Below, piece by piece: positions 8,509 to 16,846 of a stretch of 64,000 nt of DNA. The stretch's first letter is position 1. Each line of letters begins with the position of its first letter. A model generated the notes under the pieces. The model was not told the DNA's origin, searched no databases, and was given only the letters and a program-made list of their open reading frames with translations. Source of the stretch: Hymenobacter frigidus. GTDB taxonomy: Bacteria; Bacteroidota; Bacteroidia; Cytophagales; Hymenobacteraceae. Location of the stretch: NCBI RefSeq assembly GCF_014640435.1, contig NZ_BMGY01000003.1, positions 1-64,000 of the forward strand, in the 5' to 3' direction. Made by a program: the position numbers and the translations under genes.

Positions 8509-8530
8509 ATTCCCTGGTTGAAGCAAAGCG

Positions 8531-9115
8531 TCAGTGCGAGATGAAGTACTTCTTTAAATCCGTCCAGCACAGGCCGGGGCCGGTGCGCTGGTCGCGCCAG
8601 GCAATGATGCGCCACTCGTTGTTGCGGCGGCGCAGAATGAGGCGAATGTTGCCCTGGAGCAGTCCGGCGCGAAACGCCGTGTCCTGCTGGGTAATGCGCA
8701 GCTGGTAGCGGGCCGATACCTCCACCGAATCGGCGGTGTAAAGCTGGTCGCGGCGGTCGGTGAGCAGGAGGGTGTTCGAAACGGTGAGGGCCGAGCGGCG
8801 GCGCAGGCTGCTGAAGTACGTGGTTTCTTCGGGCACGCTCCAGTTGGCAAACAGGCCGGGTGCGGACCCGGCACTGGTGGGGTCGGGTACGAAACGGTAG
8901 TCGGGGCCGCTGAAAGTGCGCTCGTAGTTGGCCACGTTCACGCGCTGCACCGCGGTGCTGAAATTGGCCAGCAGAATGTCAATCTGGGTGGGCTGAATCC
9001 ATTCGCTGGCCGTGACCGAAGGCTCGGGCTCGCGCAGTTGAAAGCAGGCCGGCAGGGCCAGCAGCGCCAGCCCGCAGGCAGCTTGGAAGAGGAGAAGGGC
9101 GGGCCGGGGTTTCAT
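8531..9115 (-). CDS. Lipoprotein of unknown function (paralogue of the previous gene)
   Basis: This 194-residue protein has a lipobox LPAC with the Cys near residue 24. The mature protein has the same general plan as the 7820-8359 product: an N-terminal helical part, several strands, and the closing block LILRRRNNEWRIIAWRDQR. Unlike its neighbour it extends a further 16 residues with a Cys (GLCW). No family name is recognised. The pair is on the same strand, and the genes may be cotranscribed across the family A repeat. Confidence 0.7.
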   Translation of the reverse strand: MKPRPALLLFQAACGLALLALPACFQLREPEPSVTASEWIQPTQIDILLANFSTAVQRVNVANYERTFSGPDYRFVPDPTSAGSAPGLFANWSVPEETTYFSSLRRRSALTVSNTLLLTDRRDQLYTADSVEVSARYQLRITQQDTAFRAGLLQGNIRLILRRRNNEWRIIAWRDQRTGPGLCWTDLKKYFISH

Positions 9116-9180
9116 GGGCGGGCGGCAGGGGCGGGGTGTAGCGGCAAGTTACGGCGGGTTGGTGGTTGAGGATGAGCGGT

Positions 9181-9365
9181 AAGCTCCCCTCCTTTTTTAA
9201 GGAGGGGATGTTCGAGCCGAAGGCTCGGACGGGGGTGGTGAAGTCGTTGCACGACACCCGAACGATTCGTACAGGCAAAGCAGCCGCGAGCCGTTCAACG
9301 ACCGCAACCACCCCCGTCCGAGCCTTCGGCTCGAACATCCCCTCCTTAAAAAAGGAGGGGAGCTT
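9181..9365. repeat. Large inverted repeat, family B, 59-bp identical arms
   Basis: The arms 9181-9239 and 9307-9365 are exact reverse complements over 59 bp, with a 67-bp unique centre. Each arm is itself made of two nested hairpins: CTCCCCTCC.../GGAGGGG and TTCGAGCC/GGCTCGGA, then GGGGGTGGT. A decayed copy of the same architecture lies at 26967-27158. No transposase is nearby. The perfect identity of the arms suggests recent origin or ongoing correction. Confidence 0.9.
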
Positions 9366-9400
9366 GCCGTTCTGTATCCCGTCAACCGGGACCTGCGCCG

Positions 9401-9408
9401 TACTTTCG
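9401..9408 (+). promoter_or_regulatory. Candidate -7 box upstream of the 920-residue protein gene
   Basis: TACTTTCG is one base from TAnnTTTG and lies 27 nt before the ATG at 9435. The same TACYTTYG pattern recurs before other genes in this window (27173, 31668, 41608, 51837). Confidence 0.35.
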
Positions 9409-9434
9409 TCACCCGTCATCCGCTTCCCTTCGCA

Positions 9435-12197
9435 ATGTCCCGAAAGCTTCTGGCGTTACTCACGGCGCTGCTACTGTTACTCGCGCTGGCCACTTTTGTC
9501 TATTACCGGCGCACCCTGGCGGCCGTGCCCTTGGACCCCTACGCCCTGGTGCCCGATGATGCCGTGCTGGTTCTCAGCACCCACGACCATCCCGCCCTGG
9601 TACGGCACTTGCAGGAAACCGAGCTTTGGGACAACCTCACGGCCGTGCGCTACGCCCAGCAAGCCGCCGGCCACCTCGCCCTGGCCGATAGCATTGCCGG
9701 GGGCAGTGCCCGCCGCCGCAACACCCTCGTTAATCTCCTGGGCCGCAAGCTGGTCATTACCTCGGTGCACGTGACCGGGCCGGGCGAATTCGATGTGCTG
9801 TACCAGGTGCCGCTGCGCCGCGTGAGCGAGTACCGACAGGTACGCGGCCTGCTCGAAACCCTGGGCCGGGACCCGCGCTACCGCCTCAGTATCCGCGACT
9901 ATGAAGGCCAGGAGTTCAGCGTGCTCACCGAGCAGCGCACCGAAAAGAGCATTACGGTGCTCAACTACCGCAACCACTTGCTGATAAGCGCCAACGCCGG
10001 GCTGGTGGAGGCGGTGGTGCGCCGGCTGGCGCGCCCCGAACAGCCCACCGTACTGGCCGTGTTCAACTCCATTGATTTGTTGAAGCAGCGCGGGGTTGAT
10101 GCCTCGCTGCTAATTAATTACCGCCGACTGCCGCAGTTTCTCGACGTGCTGTTCCGGCCCGAAATGCACGGGCAGTTCGACCAACTTACCGGCCTGGTAT
10201 CGCAGGGTTTGCTGGGGGTGAAGCTGGCCGGCAGCCGCTTGCAAATGCAGGGATTTTCAAACCCGGAAACGGCCAACGGCACCTTACAGCAGCGGCTGCG
10301 TGGCCAGCCAGCCCGGCCGCTGGGCCTGATGAGTTTGCTCAGCACCCGCACCGCGATGCTGCTGCACCTGGCCGCCGACCCCGCCCGCACCTGGCCCCGG
10401 CCCGGCCGCTCGCTAACGGATTCGTTGGGTCGCGAAGCGGCGCTCGACAGCCTGCGGGCCACCTTCGGCGGTGAAATGGCGGTGGCCTATTTGGCGGCCC
10501 CGGCGGCGGGCAGCCGGCCCGGCCGCCTGGCCTTGGTGCAGTGTCCGGCCCCGGCCCGCACCGCGCAGTGGCTGGCCCGCCTGCGCCGAATCGAGGGCAA
10601 CTCGCCGGCGTTCACCAAAGTAGGCGCTTACGAAATCCACCCCGTGGGCTTCTCGGAGGCAGCCGTGCTGGGGCCGCTGCTGGCCACTGCCGGGCCCCAG
10701 GTGGTTGAGGCCCGCGCCAATGCGGGCGTGCTGGTGGGTAACTACTTGGTGTTGTCCGATGAACAGACCCTGAACGGCTATCTGGCCGATGTGGTGGCCA
10801 GTCGCACTTGGGCCCAAACGCCTGCGCAGGTGTCTTTTTTGCAGGAAACCCTACCCCGGGCCCGCCTGAGCATAATTATAGATACGCGCAACAGCTGGAA
10901 CGCCCTGCTGGGTGTGCTCACCGAGGAGCGCCGGGCGGGCCTGTTGCGCAACGAAGCGCTGTTCAAGCGCTTCCCGCAAATTGCCCTGCAGCTGGTGCCC
11001 GCCGATAACGAGGCCGCCCCCGAAGCGCAGTACTTTACCCAACTGCTGCTGCGACACCCCGACCTGGGGCCGGCCGTGGCCCAGGCCGGCAGCGCCATGG
11101 CCAATGGCCGGGTGCTGGCCTTCAAGCAATTGTTGGTGGGGCAGCCCACGCTGCTCGCGGCGGCGGGCACCCGCATTCCGTCCATAGTGGTGCAGGATTC
11201 GGCCAATACCCTGCACTACGTCACGGCAGATAACACCGTGCTGTGGTCTGACACGCTGGCCGGGCCGGCGGTGGGCCTGAGCTTGCTGCCGGCCGCCGGC
11301 CGCTTGCCGGGAGGCCTGCTGCTGGGTGAGGGCAGCTTGCTGCACCTGTTGGGCAACGATGGCCGCGACGTACTGCCCTTTCCGCTGCACCTGCCCGATA
11401 CCGTGCGCGTAACCAAGCTGCTGGCCGCTGCTGCCGGCCCCGATGCCCCCGCCCGTCTGCTGGCCGTGACGGCCGGCAACGACCTGCTGCTGCTCGATGC
11501 CCAGGGCCGGCTGTTTCCCGGCTGGCAGCCCAAGCGGCTCGATTTTCCGCTGGCGGGCGCGCCCGCCATACTCAGCATCAACGGCCGCGATGTGGTGGTG
11601 GTGCCCCTGCAAAACGGCTACGTGTACGCGTTCGATGGCAAGGGCAACCTGTTTCCGGGTTTCCCGCTGAGTTTGGGGGCGCGGCTGGCCGGCGGCCTGC
11701 TGGTGCAGGCCGGCAGCACGCTCACGCGCTCGCGCCTCACGATGGTGAACCAGCACGGCGAGCTGGTGACGTTCACGCTGAGCGGTGACGTGCTCACGCG
11801 CCGCCGGGTGGCCACCTGGAGCCGCACCGCTCGCTTCCGGCTGGTGCCCGATTTGCGTGGCCGCAGCTTCGTGCTGACCCGCGAAGATGGCAACCAGCTC
11901 GATGTGTACCTGCCCACCCAAGCCGCTCCGCTGTTCACCCAGCGCTTCGTGACTTCGGGCACCAAACCCGTGCAGCTCTTCGACTTTGGCAATGGGCGGC
12001 GCATGGTAGCCGTCACGGAAACTGGGCCGGGCCAGGTTTTCATCTACGAGAACAAGGGCAATCTGCTGGGTGGCGCTTCCTTGCCCAGCACCGGCACCGG
12101 CATCGGGATGAGCTACGATGCCACCACCGACACTTACCAATTGGTGCGCATCGTGGGCCGCGAGCTGCGTCGTACCGAACTGAAAGTGGGGTTGTAA
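9435..12197 (+). CDS. Large membrane-anchored envelope protein with C-terminal propeller-like repeats
   Basis: This 920-residue protein has one N-terminal transmembrane helix (about 5-24), so most of it lies in the periplasm. The first two thirds look like DUF3352-type sequence: a VPDDAVLVLSTHD start, then repeated alpha/beta segments. The last third (about 580-900) shows recurring strand repeats such as LLLLDAQGRLFPGWQ and YVYAFDGKGNLFPGFPLSLG, typical of PQQ/VCBS-like beta-propeller blades. No catalytic motif is evident. It is not in an operon: a large inverted repeat lies upstream, and a convergent LuxR-type regulator gene lies downstream. Such proteins are common but uncharacterised in Bacteroidota; a structural or sensing role is only a guess. 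Confidence 0.75.
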   Translation: MSRKLLALLTALLLLLALATFVYYRRTLAAVPLDPYALVPDDAVLVLSTHDHPALVRHLQETELWDNLTAVRYAQQAAGHLALADSIAGGSARRRNTLVNLLGRKLVITSVHVTGPGEFDVLYQVPLRRVSEYRQVRGLLETLGRDPRYRLSIRDYEGQEFSVLTEQRTEKSITVLNYRNHLLISANAGLVEAVVRRLARPEQPTVLAVFNSIDLLKQRGVDASLLINYRRLPQFLDVLFRPEMHGQFDQLTGLVSQGLLGVKLAGSRLQMQGFSNPETANGTLQQRLRGQPARPLGLMSLLSTRTAMLLHLAADPARTWPRPGRSLTDSLGREAALDSLRATFGGEMAVAYLAAPAAGSRPGRLALVQCPAPARTAQWLARLRRIEGNSPAFTKVGAYEIHPVGFSEAAVLGPLLATAGPQVVEARANAGVLVGNYLVLSDEQTLNGYLADVVASRTWAQTPAQVSFLQETLPRARLSIIIDTRNSWNALLGVLTEERRAGLLRNEALFKRFPQIALQLVPADNEAAPEAQYFTQLLLRHPDLGPAVAQAGSAMANGRVLAFKQLLVGQPTLLAAAGTRIPSIVVQDSANTLHYVTADNTVLWSDTLAGPAVGLSLLPAAGRLPGGLLLGEGSLLHLLGNDGRDVLPFPLHLPDTVRVTKLLAAAAGPDAPARLLAVTAGNDLLLLDAQGRLFPGWQPKRLDFPLAGAPAILSINGRDVVVVPLQNGYVYAFDGKGNLFPGFPLSLGARLAGGLLVQAGSTLTRSRLTMVNQHGELVTFTLSGDVLTRRRVATWSRTARFRLVPDLRGRSFVLTREDGNQLDVYLPTQAAPLFTQRFVTSGTKPVQLFDFGNGRRMVAVTETGPGQVFIYENKGNLLGGASLPSTGTGIGMSYDATTDTYQLVRIVGRELRRTELKVGL

Positions 12198-12253
12198 CGG
12201 GGGCATCGGCCGCCGCTACGGTGAGGAAGTGCCATCCGGCAGGGCGCGGCCCT

Positions 12254-12922
12254 TCAAATCAAGTTAAATGCCCGGGCATACTGCCCCAAATCGAAGCTGC
12301 TGGTGGCCCCCAGCTTCTGACGGATGTTGCGGCGGTGGGTATCGGCGGTTTGGGACGAGATATTGAAGGCCGCCGCAATCTCGGGCGAGCTGTGGCCCAG
12401 GGCCAGGCAGCCCAGCACCTCGCGCTCGCGGGTGGTGAGGTTAGCGAAGGTGGCTGAGTTCTCGCGCAGAAAGGTGTTTTCATCAAGCAGGCGCTGCACC
12501 TTGGCGGTAATGTGGCTTTTGGGGTCGATGGGCGCGGAGAAGCAGATAACCAGCAGGGGCTGGCCGGTGGCGTTCTGGGCCAGGAGGCGGGCCGTGCTCA
12601 GGTGCCACACAAACGCGCGGCCCGGCCCGGTGCGCACTTGTTGAAAGAACGTGACGGTGTGGGTCAAGTCGTTGCGCTCCAGTAACTCTACCACTTTGGG
12701 CACGTACTCGTGCGCCTCGTCGGGGTTGAAGTAGCGGGCGTAGTATTCTTCGCCCAGGGCTGTGAGCTCGGGCAGGGTCGCGCCCAACTCGCGCAGGCCC
12801 CGGGCCGACATGTAGAGCACCCGGCGGGCATCGCCGCTGAGGATGATGACCGCGCCGGGATATTCATCGGCAAAGCCCGCGATTTCGGCAATGCGGCGGG
12901 CAACGAGCTGGTCGTCGGTCAT
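12254..12922 (-). CDS. LuxR-family transcriptional regulator with PAS-like N-domain
   Basis: This 222-residue protein has a C-terminal LuxR/NarL helix-turn-helix (about 160-220): LTTREREVLGCLALG, then ISSQTADTHRRNIRQKLG, which are the scaffold and recognition-helix signatures. The N-terminal 130 residues look like a single PAS-type sensor domain (for example IILSGDARRVLYMSARGL) rather than a receiver, since no phospho-acceptor Asp block is seen. I chose the ATG at 12922 because the upstream extension is low-complexity and not protein-like. It lies convergent to the 920-residue protein gene and upstream, in transcription terms, of nothing else on its strand. Targets are unknown. Confidence 0.85.
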   Translation of the reverse strand: MTDDQLVARRIAEIAGFADEYPGAVIILSGDARRVLYMSARGLRELGATLPELTALGEEYYARYFNPDEAHEYVPKVVELLERNDLTHTVTFFQQVRTGPGRAFVWHLSTARLLAQNATGQPLLVICFSAPIDPKSHITAKVQRLLDENTFLRENSATFANLTTREREVLGCLALGHSSPEIAAAFNISSQTADTHRRNIRQKLGATSSFDLGQYARAFNLI

Positions 12923-13071
12923 GGGGGGAATGAAAAAGCTGAACGGAAAAAACGGACAAGCGAATGAGACGGATATAGCAGAATAGCAGCACGGCAAGTT
13001 AACGCGCAGTTGCTGAATAGTTAGCCGACGCTGGCGGCTGTAGAAATCGTCATCGTGGCTCCGTCCGGCGC

Positions 13072-13102
13072 AAAAAAAAAAGTCCCGGCGGGGTGGCCGG
13101 GA
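13072..13102 (-). terminator. Intrinsic terminator for corA
   Basis: On the minus strand an 8-bp hairpin (GTCCCGGC/GCCGGGAC) is followed by a run of ten T residues, 28 nt after the corA stop codon. This is a textbook rho-independent terminator. Confidence 0.85.
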
Positions 13103-13129
13103 CATTTCAAAAAGGGGCACCGCTGCTGC

Positions 13130-14335
13130 CTACCGATTAGTAAGCCAGCCTTTACGGAAGAAGTACACGAACTGCATGATGACCACCAGCACCATCACGC
13201 CCACCACCAGCGGGTAGCCCCAGGGCTGATACAGCTCGGGCATGTTGAGATGGTTGACGGTGCCATCGGGGTTTTCGCGCTGGAAATTCATGCCGTAGAG
13301 GCCCACCACGAAGCTGAGCGGGATGAAAATGGTGCTAATCATGGTCAGCACTTTCATCACTTCGTTCATGCGGTTGCCCTGGTCCGACATATATAGGTCG
13401 GTGAGGGAGGAGATGTTATCGCGGTAGCTTTCGGCCAGGTCCAGGGCCTGAATGGCGTGGTCGTAAGCGTCGCGGTAGAAGATTTTTAGCTCTTCGGGCA
13501 TCACCTCTTCGGGCAGGCGCAGGACTTCCGCTATTTTATCGCGCTCCGGGTACACCAGGCGGCGAAACCGCACCACGTCTTTCTTGATGCGCAGAATGCG
13601 ATTCAGCAGCCGGCGCGGCCGTTTATCGGCAAAGATGGCTTCCTCCAACTCCTCAATGTAGTCGCCGATGGCGGCCATGGTGGGGTAGTAGTGGTCGAGC
13701 ACCACATCGGTGAGGGCGTAGGCCAGGTACAGCACCGGGCGGCGGCGCAGGGTGCTGAAATTGGCCCGGATGCGCACCCGCAGCGAGTCGAGACAGTCGT
13801 CGTAATCGTCCTGAAAGGAGAGAACGTAGTTAGGGCCGGTGAAGATGGACAGCTGGTCGTCGTCGATTTCAAAGTTGCGGGTGAAATCGGTCATGCGCGA
13901 CACCATGAACAGGCGGTGGTCGTCGAATACCTCCATCTTGGCGCGCTGGTAGTCGTTGAGCACGTCTTCCATTTGCAGCGGGTGCAGGCCGAAATCCTGC
14001 ATCAGCTGCTCCATCAGGGCCAGGTCGCCGTAGCCGCGCACGTCAATCCAGTGCTTGAGGTCGGGGTGGTCGCGCAGCTGCGTAATCAGCTCATCGTAGC
14101 GGTCCGTGTATTCATCCTCCTCAAAGGATGCTTCGCTGTACGATATGAGGAACAGCCGGGGCTTTAGGGCTCCTTCGCGCACGTTGAGGGTGCCGGGGCG
14201 CTGGCCCACCTGTTGCTCCCGCGCCTGCCGGGTGGCTTCGCGGTCGATGACAGTGTAGCCCACGGAGCCTTCGCTGTCGGCCAGGGCCGGCGAGCGGTTG
14301 GGCGCTTCTGAGGGTGGGGAACTGAGCGGATTCAT
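13130..14335 (-). CDS. corA: CorA-type magnesium/cobalt transporter
   Basis: This 401-residue protein has the CorA plan: a large acidic cytoplasmic domain, a long coiled helix (around 265-330) and two C-terminal transmembrane helices (about 325-350 and 370-392). The selectivity signature GMN is at 348-350 within FVVGLYGMNF. It would form a pentameric inner-membrane channel for Mg2+ (possibly Co2+ or Ni2+). The ATG at 14335 (MNPLSSPP) is chosen because a longer frame adds only residues from the divergent intergenic sequence. No M-box-like leader is apparent. It is divergent from the glycan cluster at 14556 and ends at a strong terminator. Confidence 0.92.
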   Translation of the reverse strand: MNPLSSPPSEAPNRSPALADSEGSVGYTVIDREATRQAREQQVGQRPGTLNVREGALKPRLFLISYSEASFEEDEYTDRYDELITQLRDHPDLKHWIDVRGYGDLALMEQLMQDFGLHPLQMEDVLNDYQRAKMEVFDDHRLFMVSRMTDFTRNFEIDDDQLSIFTGPNYVLSFQDDYDDCLDSLRVRIRANFSTLRRRPVLYLAYALTDVVLDHYYPTMAAIGDYIEELEEAIFADKRPRRLLNRILRIKKDVVRFRRLVYPERDKIAEVLRLPEEVMPEELKIFYRDAYDHAIQALDLAESYRDNISSLTDLYMSDQGNRMNEVMKVLTMISTIFIPLSFVVGLYGMNFQRENPDGTVNHLNMPELYQPWGYPLVVGVMVLVVIMQFVYFFRKGWLTNR

Positions 14336-14458
14336 GCAGTTAGAGAAGAAAACGAAAACAAAAGCGCAACCTCGCTCCCTACGCATAGCAGGAAGTCGAA
14401 GATGCCGCGCCAACAGTCATTAGGGGTCCGCGACATGGTCGCCGGCCGTTCCGTGCCG

Positions 14459-14466
14459 TACTTTGC
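14459..14466 (+). promoter_or_regulatory. Candidate -7 box for the glycan cluster
   Basis: TACTTTGC resembles the -7 box seen before other genes. If used, transcription would start near 14472, which argues against the most upstream in-frame ATG (14463) and favours a later start for the first gene. Confidence 0.3.
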
Positions 14467-14555
14467 CGGCAGGGCCACGAAATTACGGTTTGAAAAGTAC
14501 GGATTCTTCAGTTGTTGCTGGGGCAGTGCCCGGGGCCAGCGCCTTCGCGGTGCGC

Positions 14556-15500
14556 ATGGCCGAAAGCGGGCCGGCCGGACCAGTGCCGCCGCAACTGCCG
14601 CTGGCCTTTGAGCCATTTTTATACCTGCGCCCCGAGCACCAGGCCCTGGCCCCCCACGGCGGCCCGGTGCTGAGCTTTTATCTGGAAGAAGCGGTGAGCG
14701 GCCGCACCGTAGCGCAGCTATACATAGTCCTTGATAATCAGGATAAAGTCGCTCAAAGCCCCGTGCAGGCCCCTTTTGGCGCGGTGCAGCTGGCAACGGG
14801 CTTGCCGCCAATGGGGCTGCACCAGCTGCTGGACGCCGCCGAAAGGGAGCTGGCCGGGCGCGGCATGCAGCGCTTTTTATTACGAAGCTACCCCTTTGCT
14901 TACGACCCGGCCGGGGCCGCCACCCTGGCCGAAACCCTGCGCCAGCGCGGCTACCGCGTGGCCCTGGCCGAGCAGAACTACTACCTCGACCCAGCCCGCG
15001 ACTACGAAACCCACCTGCACCCGTCGGAGCGGCGGCGGCTGCACAAGTGCCGCCGCCACGGCCTGCACTTCGAGCAGGAGCCGCCGTTTCTGCTGCCCGC
15101 CGCTTATGCGTTTATCGAGGCGTGCCGGCAGGAGCGGGGGCAGGCGCTGTCGTTGTCCTTGGCGCGGGTGCAGGAACTGTTTCAACGATTTCCGCGCGAG
15201 CATTTCCTGTTTTCGGTGCGCCAGCCCGATGGCGCGTGGGCGGCCCTCACGGTAGCTATTCGGGTGAGCGAGCGGGTGCTCTATAACTTCTACCCCGCCA
15301 GCCCGCTGCGCTGCAACGCTTTTAGCCCGGTGGTCATGCTCAACGAAGGCCTGCACGCCTTCGCCCGGGCCAGCGACCTGGCCGTGCTCGACCTCGGTAC
15401 CTCTACCCTGGATACCGGCCCCAATGCTTCGCTGCTGCGCTTCAAGCGGCACCTGGGCGGCGTGGCCGGCCTGCGCCTGAGTTGGGAGCGGGCGCTGTAA
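14556..15500 (+). CDS. GNAT/FemAB-like acyltransferase of the glycan cluster
   Basis: The protein has about 314 residues if the ATG at 14556 is used (MAESGPAG); a start at 14463 would give 345. The central part has the acyltransferase pattern of the FemAB/GNAT superfamily: HPSERRRLHKCRRHGL (a basic helix before the acceptor site), then FSVRQPDGAWAALTVAIRVSERVLYNFYPAS, then a C-terminal LDLGTSTLDTGPNASLLRFKRHLGG block. This last block is common in lipid II and sugar amino-acyl or acetyl transferases. It lies 28 nt upstream of a flippase gene, so the substrate is probably a lipid-linked sugar or an envelope glycan. The exact donor is not deducible. Confidence 0.65.
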   Translation: MAESGPAGPVPPQLPLAFEPFLYLRPEHQALAPHGGPVLSFYLEEAVSGRTVAQLYIVLDNQDKVAQSPVQAPFGAVQLATGLPPMGLHQLLDAAERELAGRGMQRFLLRSYPFAYDPAGAATLAETLRQRGYRVALAEQNYYLDPARDYETHLHPSERRRLHKCRRHGLHFEQEPPFLLPAAYAFIEACRQERGQALSLSLARVQELFQRFPREHFLFSVRQPDGAWAALTVAIRVSERVLYNFYPASPLRCNAFSPVVMLNEGLHAFARASDLAVLDLGTSTLDTGPNASLLRFKRHLGGVAGLRLSWERAL

Positions 15501-15528
15501 GAAAGGAGTTATCCGTTCTTTGCCGTCC

Positions 15529-16806
15529 ATGTCCGATACGCCACCCGTTCTTCAGCCTGCCAGCCCGCCGCCCATCTGGCGGAGCTTCGTGCGCGGCTCG
15601 ATGGGGACGGGGGTAGCCGTGGTAGCCCGGGCCGCGGGGGCGTTGGTCGTGAACAAGCTGTTTGCTACCTACGCGCCGGCCGGTGGCCTCACGCTGCTGG
15701 CCCAGTTCCAAAACCTGATGGCGCTGCTCACGGCCCTGCCCAATGATGGCGTGCACGTAGGCGTGGTGAAGTACCTCGCGCCGCTGCGGCCCGGCAGCCC
15801 GCGCTACCGCCTGTGGCTGGGCGCGGCCGCCGTGCTGAACCTAGCGGCGCTGGTGGCGGGGGGCGCGGTGCTGGCCGCCCGGGGCCTGCCGGGCTGGAAC
15901 GCCGGTAGCCTGGCAGCATTGCTTATTGGCATAGCCATGCTCACGGGACAAACGCTGCTGGGAGCCGCGCTGTTGGCCGCCGGGCGCTTGCGGGCCTACA
16001 TTGGTTTGTCGGTGTTGGTGGCCGGGTTGGGCACGGGGGCCGTGGCGGGGGCGTTGTGGCAGGGCTGGCAGCTCAATTCTGTGCTGCTGGCCTACCTGCT
16101 GGCCCAGGGTCTCACGCTGCTGCCGGCGCTGGGGCTGGCGGCCCGGGCGGGCCTGCTGCGGCACCTGCGGCTGGCCGCGCCCGTGAGCCGGGCGGCGCTG
16201 CGCGGGCTGGGCCAGTTCCTGCTCATGGCGGTGAGCACGCTGCTGTTTGGAAAAGCTGTGGATTTTGTGCTGCGCGGATATCTGTTGCAGACGTATGGCC
16301 CGTCTCGCACCGACCTGTGGCAGGCCGTGGCCAAGCTCTCCGACAACTACACCATGGTATTTGCGGCCGTGATGAGCAGCGTGTTTTACCCTCGGCTGGC
16401 GGCGCTGGCCGGGCAGCCCCGGGCGGCGCGGGCTTATCTGCGGGGCGTGCTGGGGCTGCTGGCTCCGGTATTGGCAGTGGGCCTGGGGCTGATTTTTGCC
16501 TGCCGAAACTGGTTGTTGCCGCTGCTGTTTGCGCCGCAGCTGCTGGGGGCGCGGGAGTTTCTGGCCCCGCAGCTGCTCGGCGACTGGGCCAAGTTTCTAA
16601 GCTGGGTGTTCATCTTTCAGCTCACGGCCCGGGCACGCACGGGGCCCTATATCGCTGTGCAGGCTGCGTCGGCGGCGGTGTTCGCGGCGCTGCTGGCGCT
16701 GGCGCTACCCCGCTTCGGCTTGGCGGGCGCGGTGCTGGCCCATGCCGGGCGCTACGGCTTGCTGCTGCTGGGCTGCGGGGTTTATTATTACAGGAATGAA
16801 GAGTGA
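15529..16806 (+). CDS. Wzx-like polysaccharide flippase (MOP superfamily)
   Basis: This 425-residue integral membrane protein has about 12 hydrophobic helices and resembles WzxE/O-antigen flippases. The sequence begins with RSFVRGSMGTGVAVVARAAG, typical of the first helix, and contains KLSDNYTMVFAAVMSSVFYPRLA in the middle, matching the conserved Pro-containing block of this family. It would flip undecaprenyl-linked glycan units to the periplasm. The start is ATG 15529; a TTG three codons earlier is also open. The last codons (YRNEE) run into an AT-rich repeat-like junction (16793-16880) with the next gene. The genes before and after are a GNAT-like enzyme and a GT2. Confidence 0.85.
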   Translation: MSDTPPVLQPASPPPIWRSFVRGSMGTGVAVVARAAGALVVNKLFATYAPAGGLTLLAQFQNLMALLTALPNDGVHVGVVKYLAPLRPGSPRYRLWLGAAAVLNLAALVAGGAVLAARGLPGWNAGSLAALLIGIAMLTGQTLLGAALLAAGRLRAYIGLSVLVAGLGTGAVAGALWQGWQLNSVLLAYLLAQGLTLLPALGLAARAGLLRHLRLAAPVSRAALRGLGQFLLMAVSTLLFGKAVDFVLRGYLLQTYGPSRTDLWQAVAKLSDNYTMVFAAVMSSVFYPRLAALAGQPRAARAYLRGVLGLLAPVLAVGLGLIFACRNWLLPLLFAPQLLGAREFLAPQLLGDWAKFLSWVFIFQLTARARTGPYIAVQAASAAVFAALLALALPRFGLAGAVLAHAGRYGLLLLGCGVYYYRNEE

Positions 16807-16846
16807 ACAATGAAAACTTTCATCGTTTCATTCGCCATTATTGCCC

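Noticed and set aside
9181..9365. Large inverted repeat as ends of an insertion sequence
   Set aside because: Only 67 bp lies between the arms, with no transposase frame. A MITE-like or REP-like element remains possible, as discussed.
10851..12206. 451-codon minus-strand frame over the 920-residue protein
   Set aside because: The composition is Gln/His/Gly-rich as expected for a reversed frame of a Leu/Ala-rich gene; no motif.
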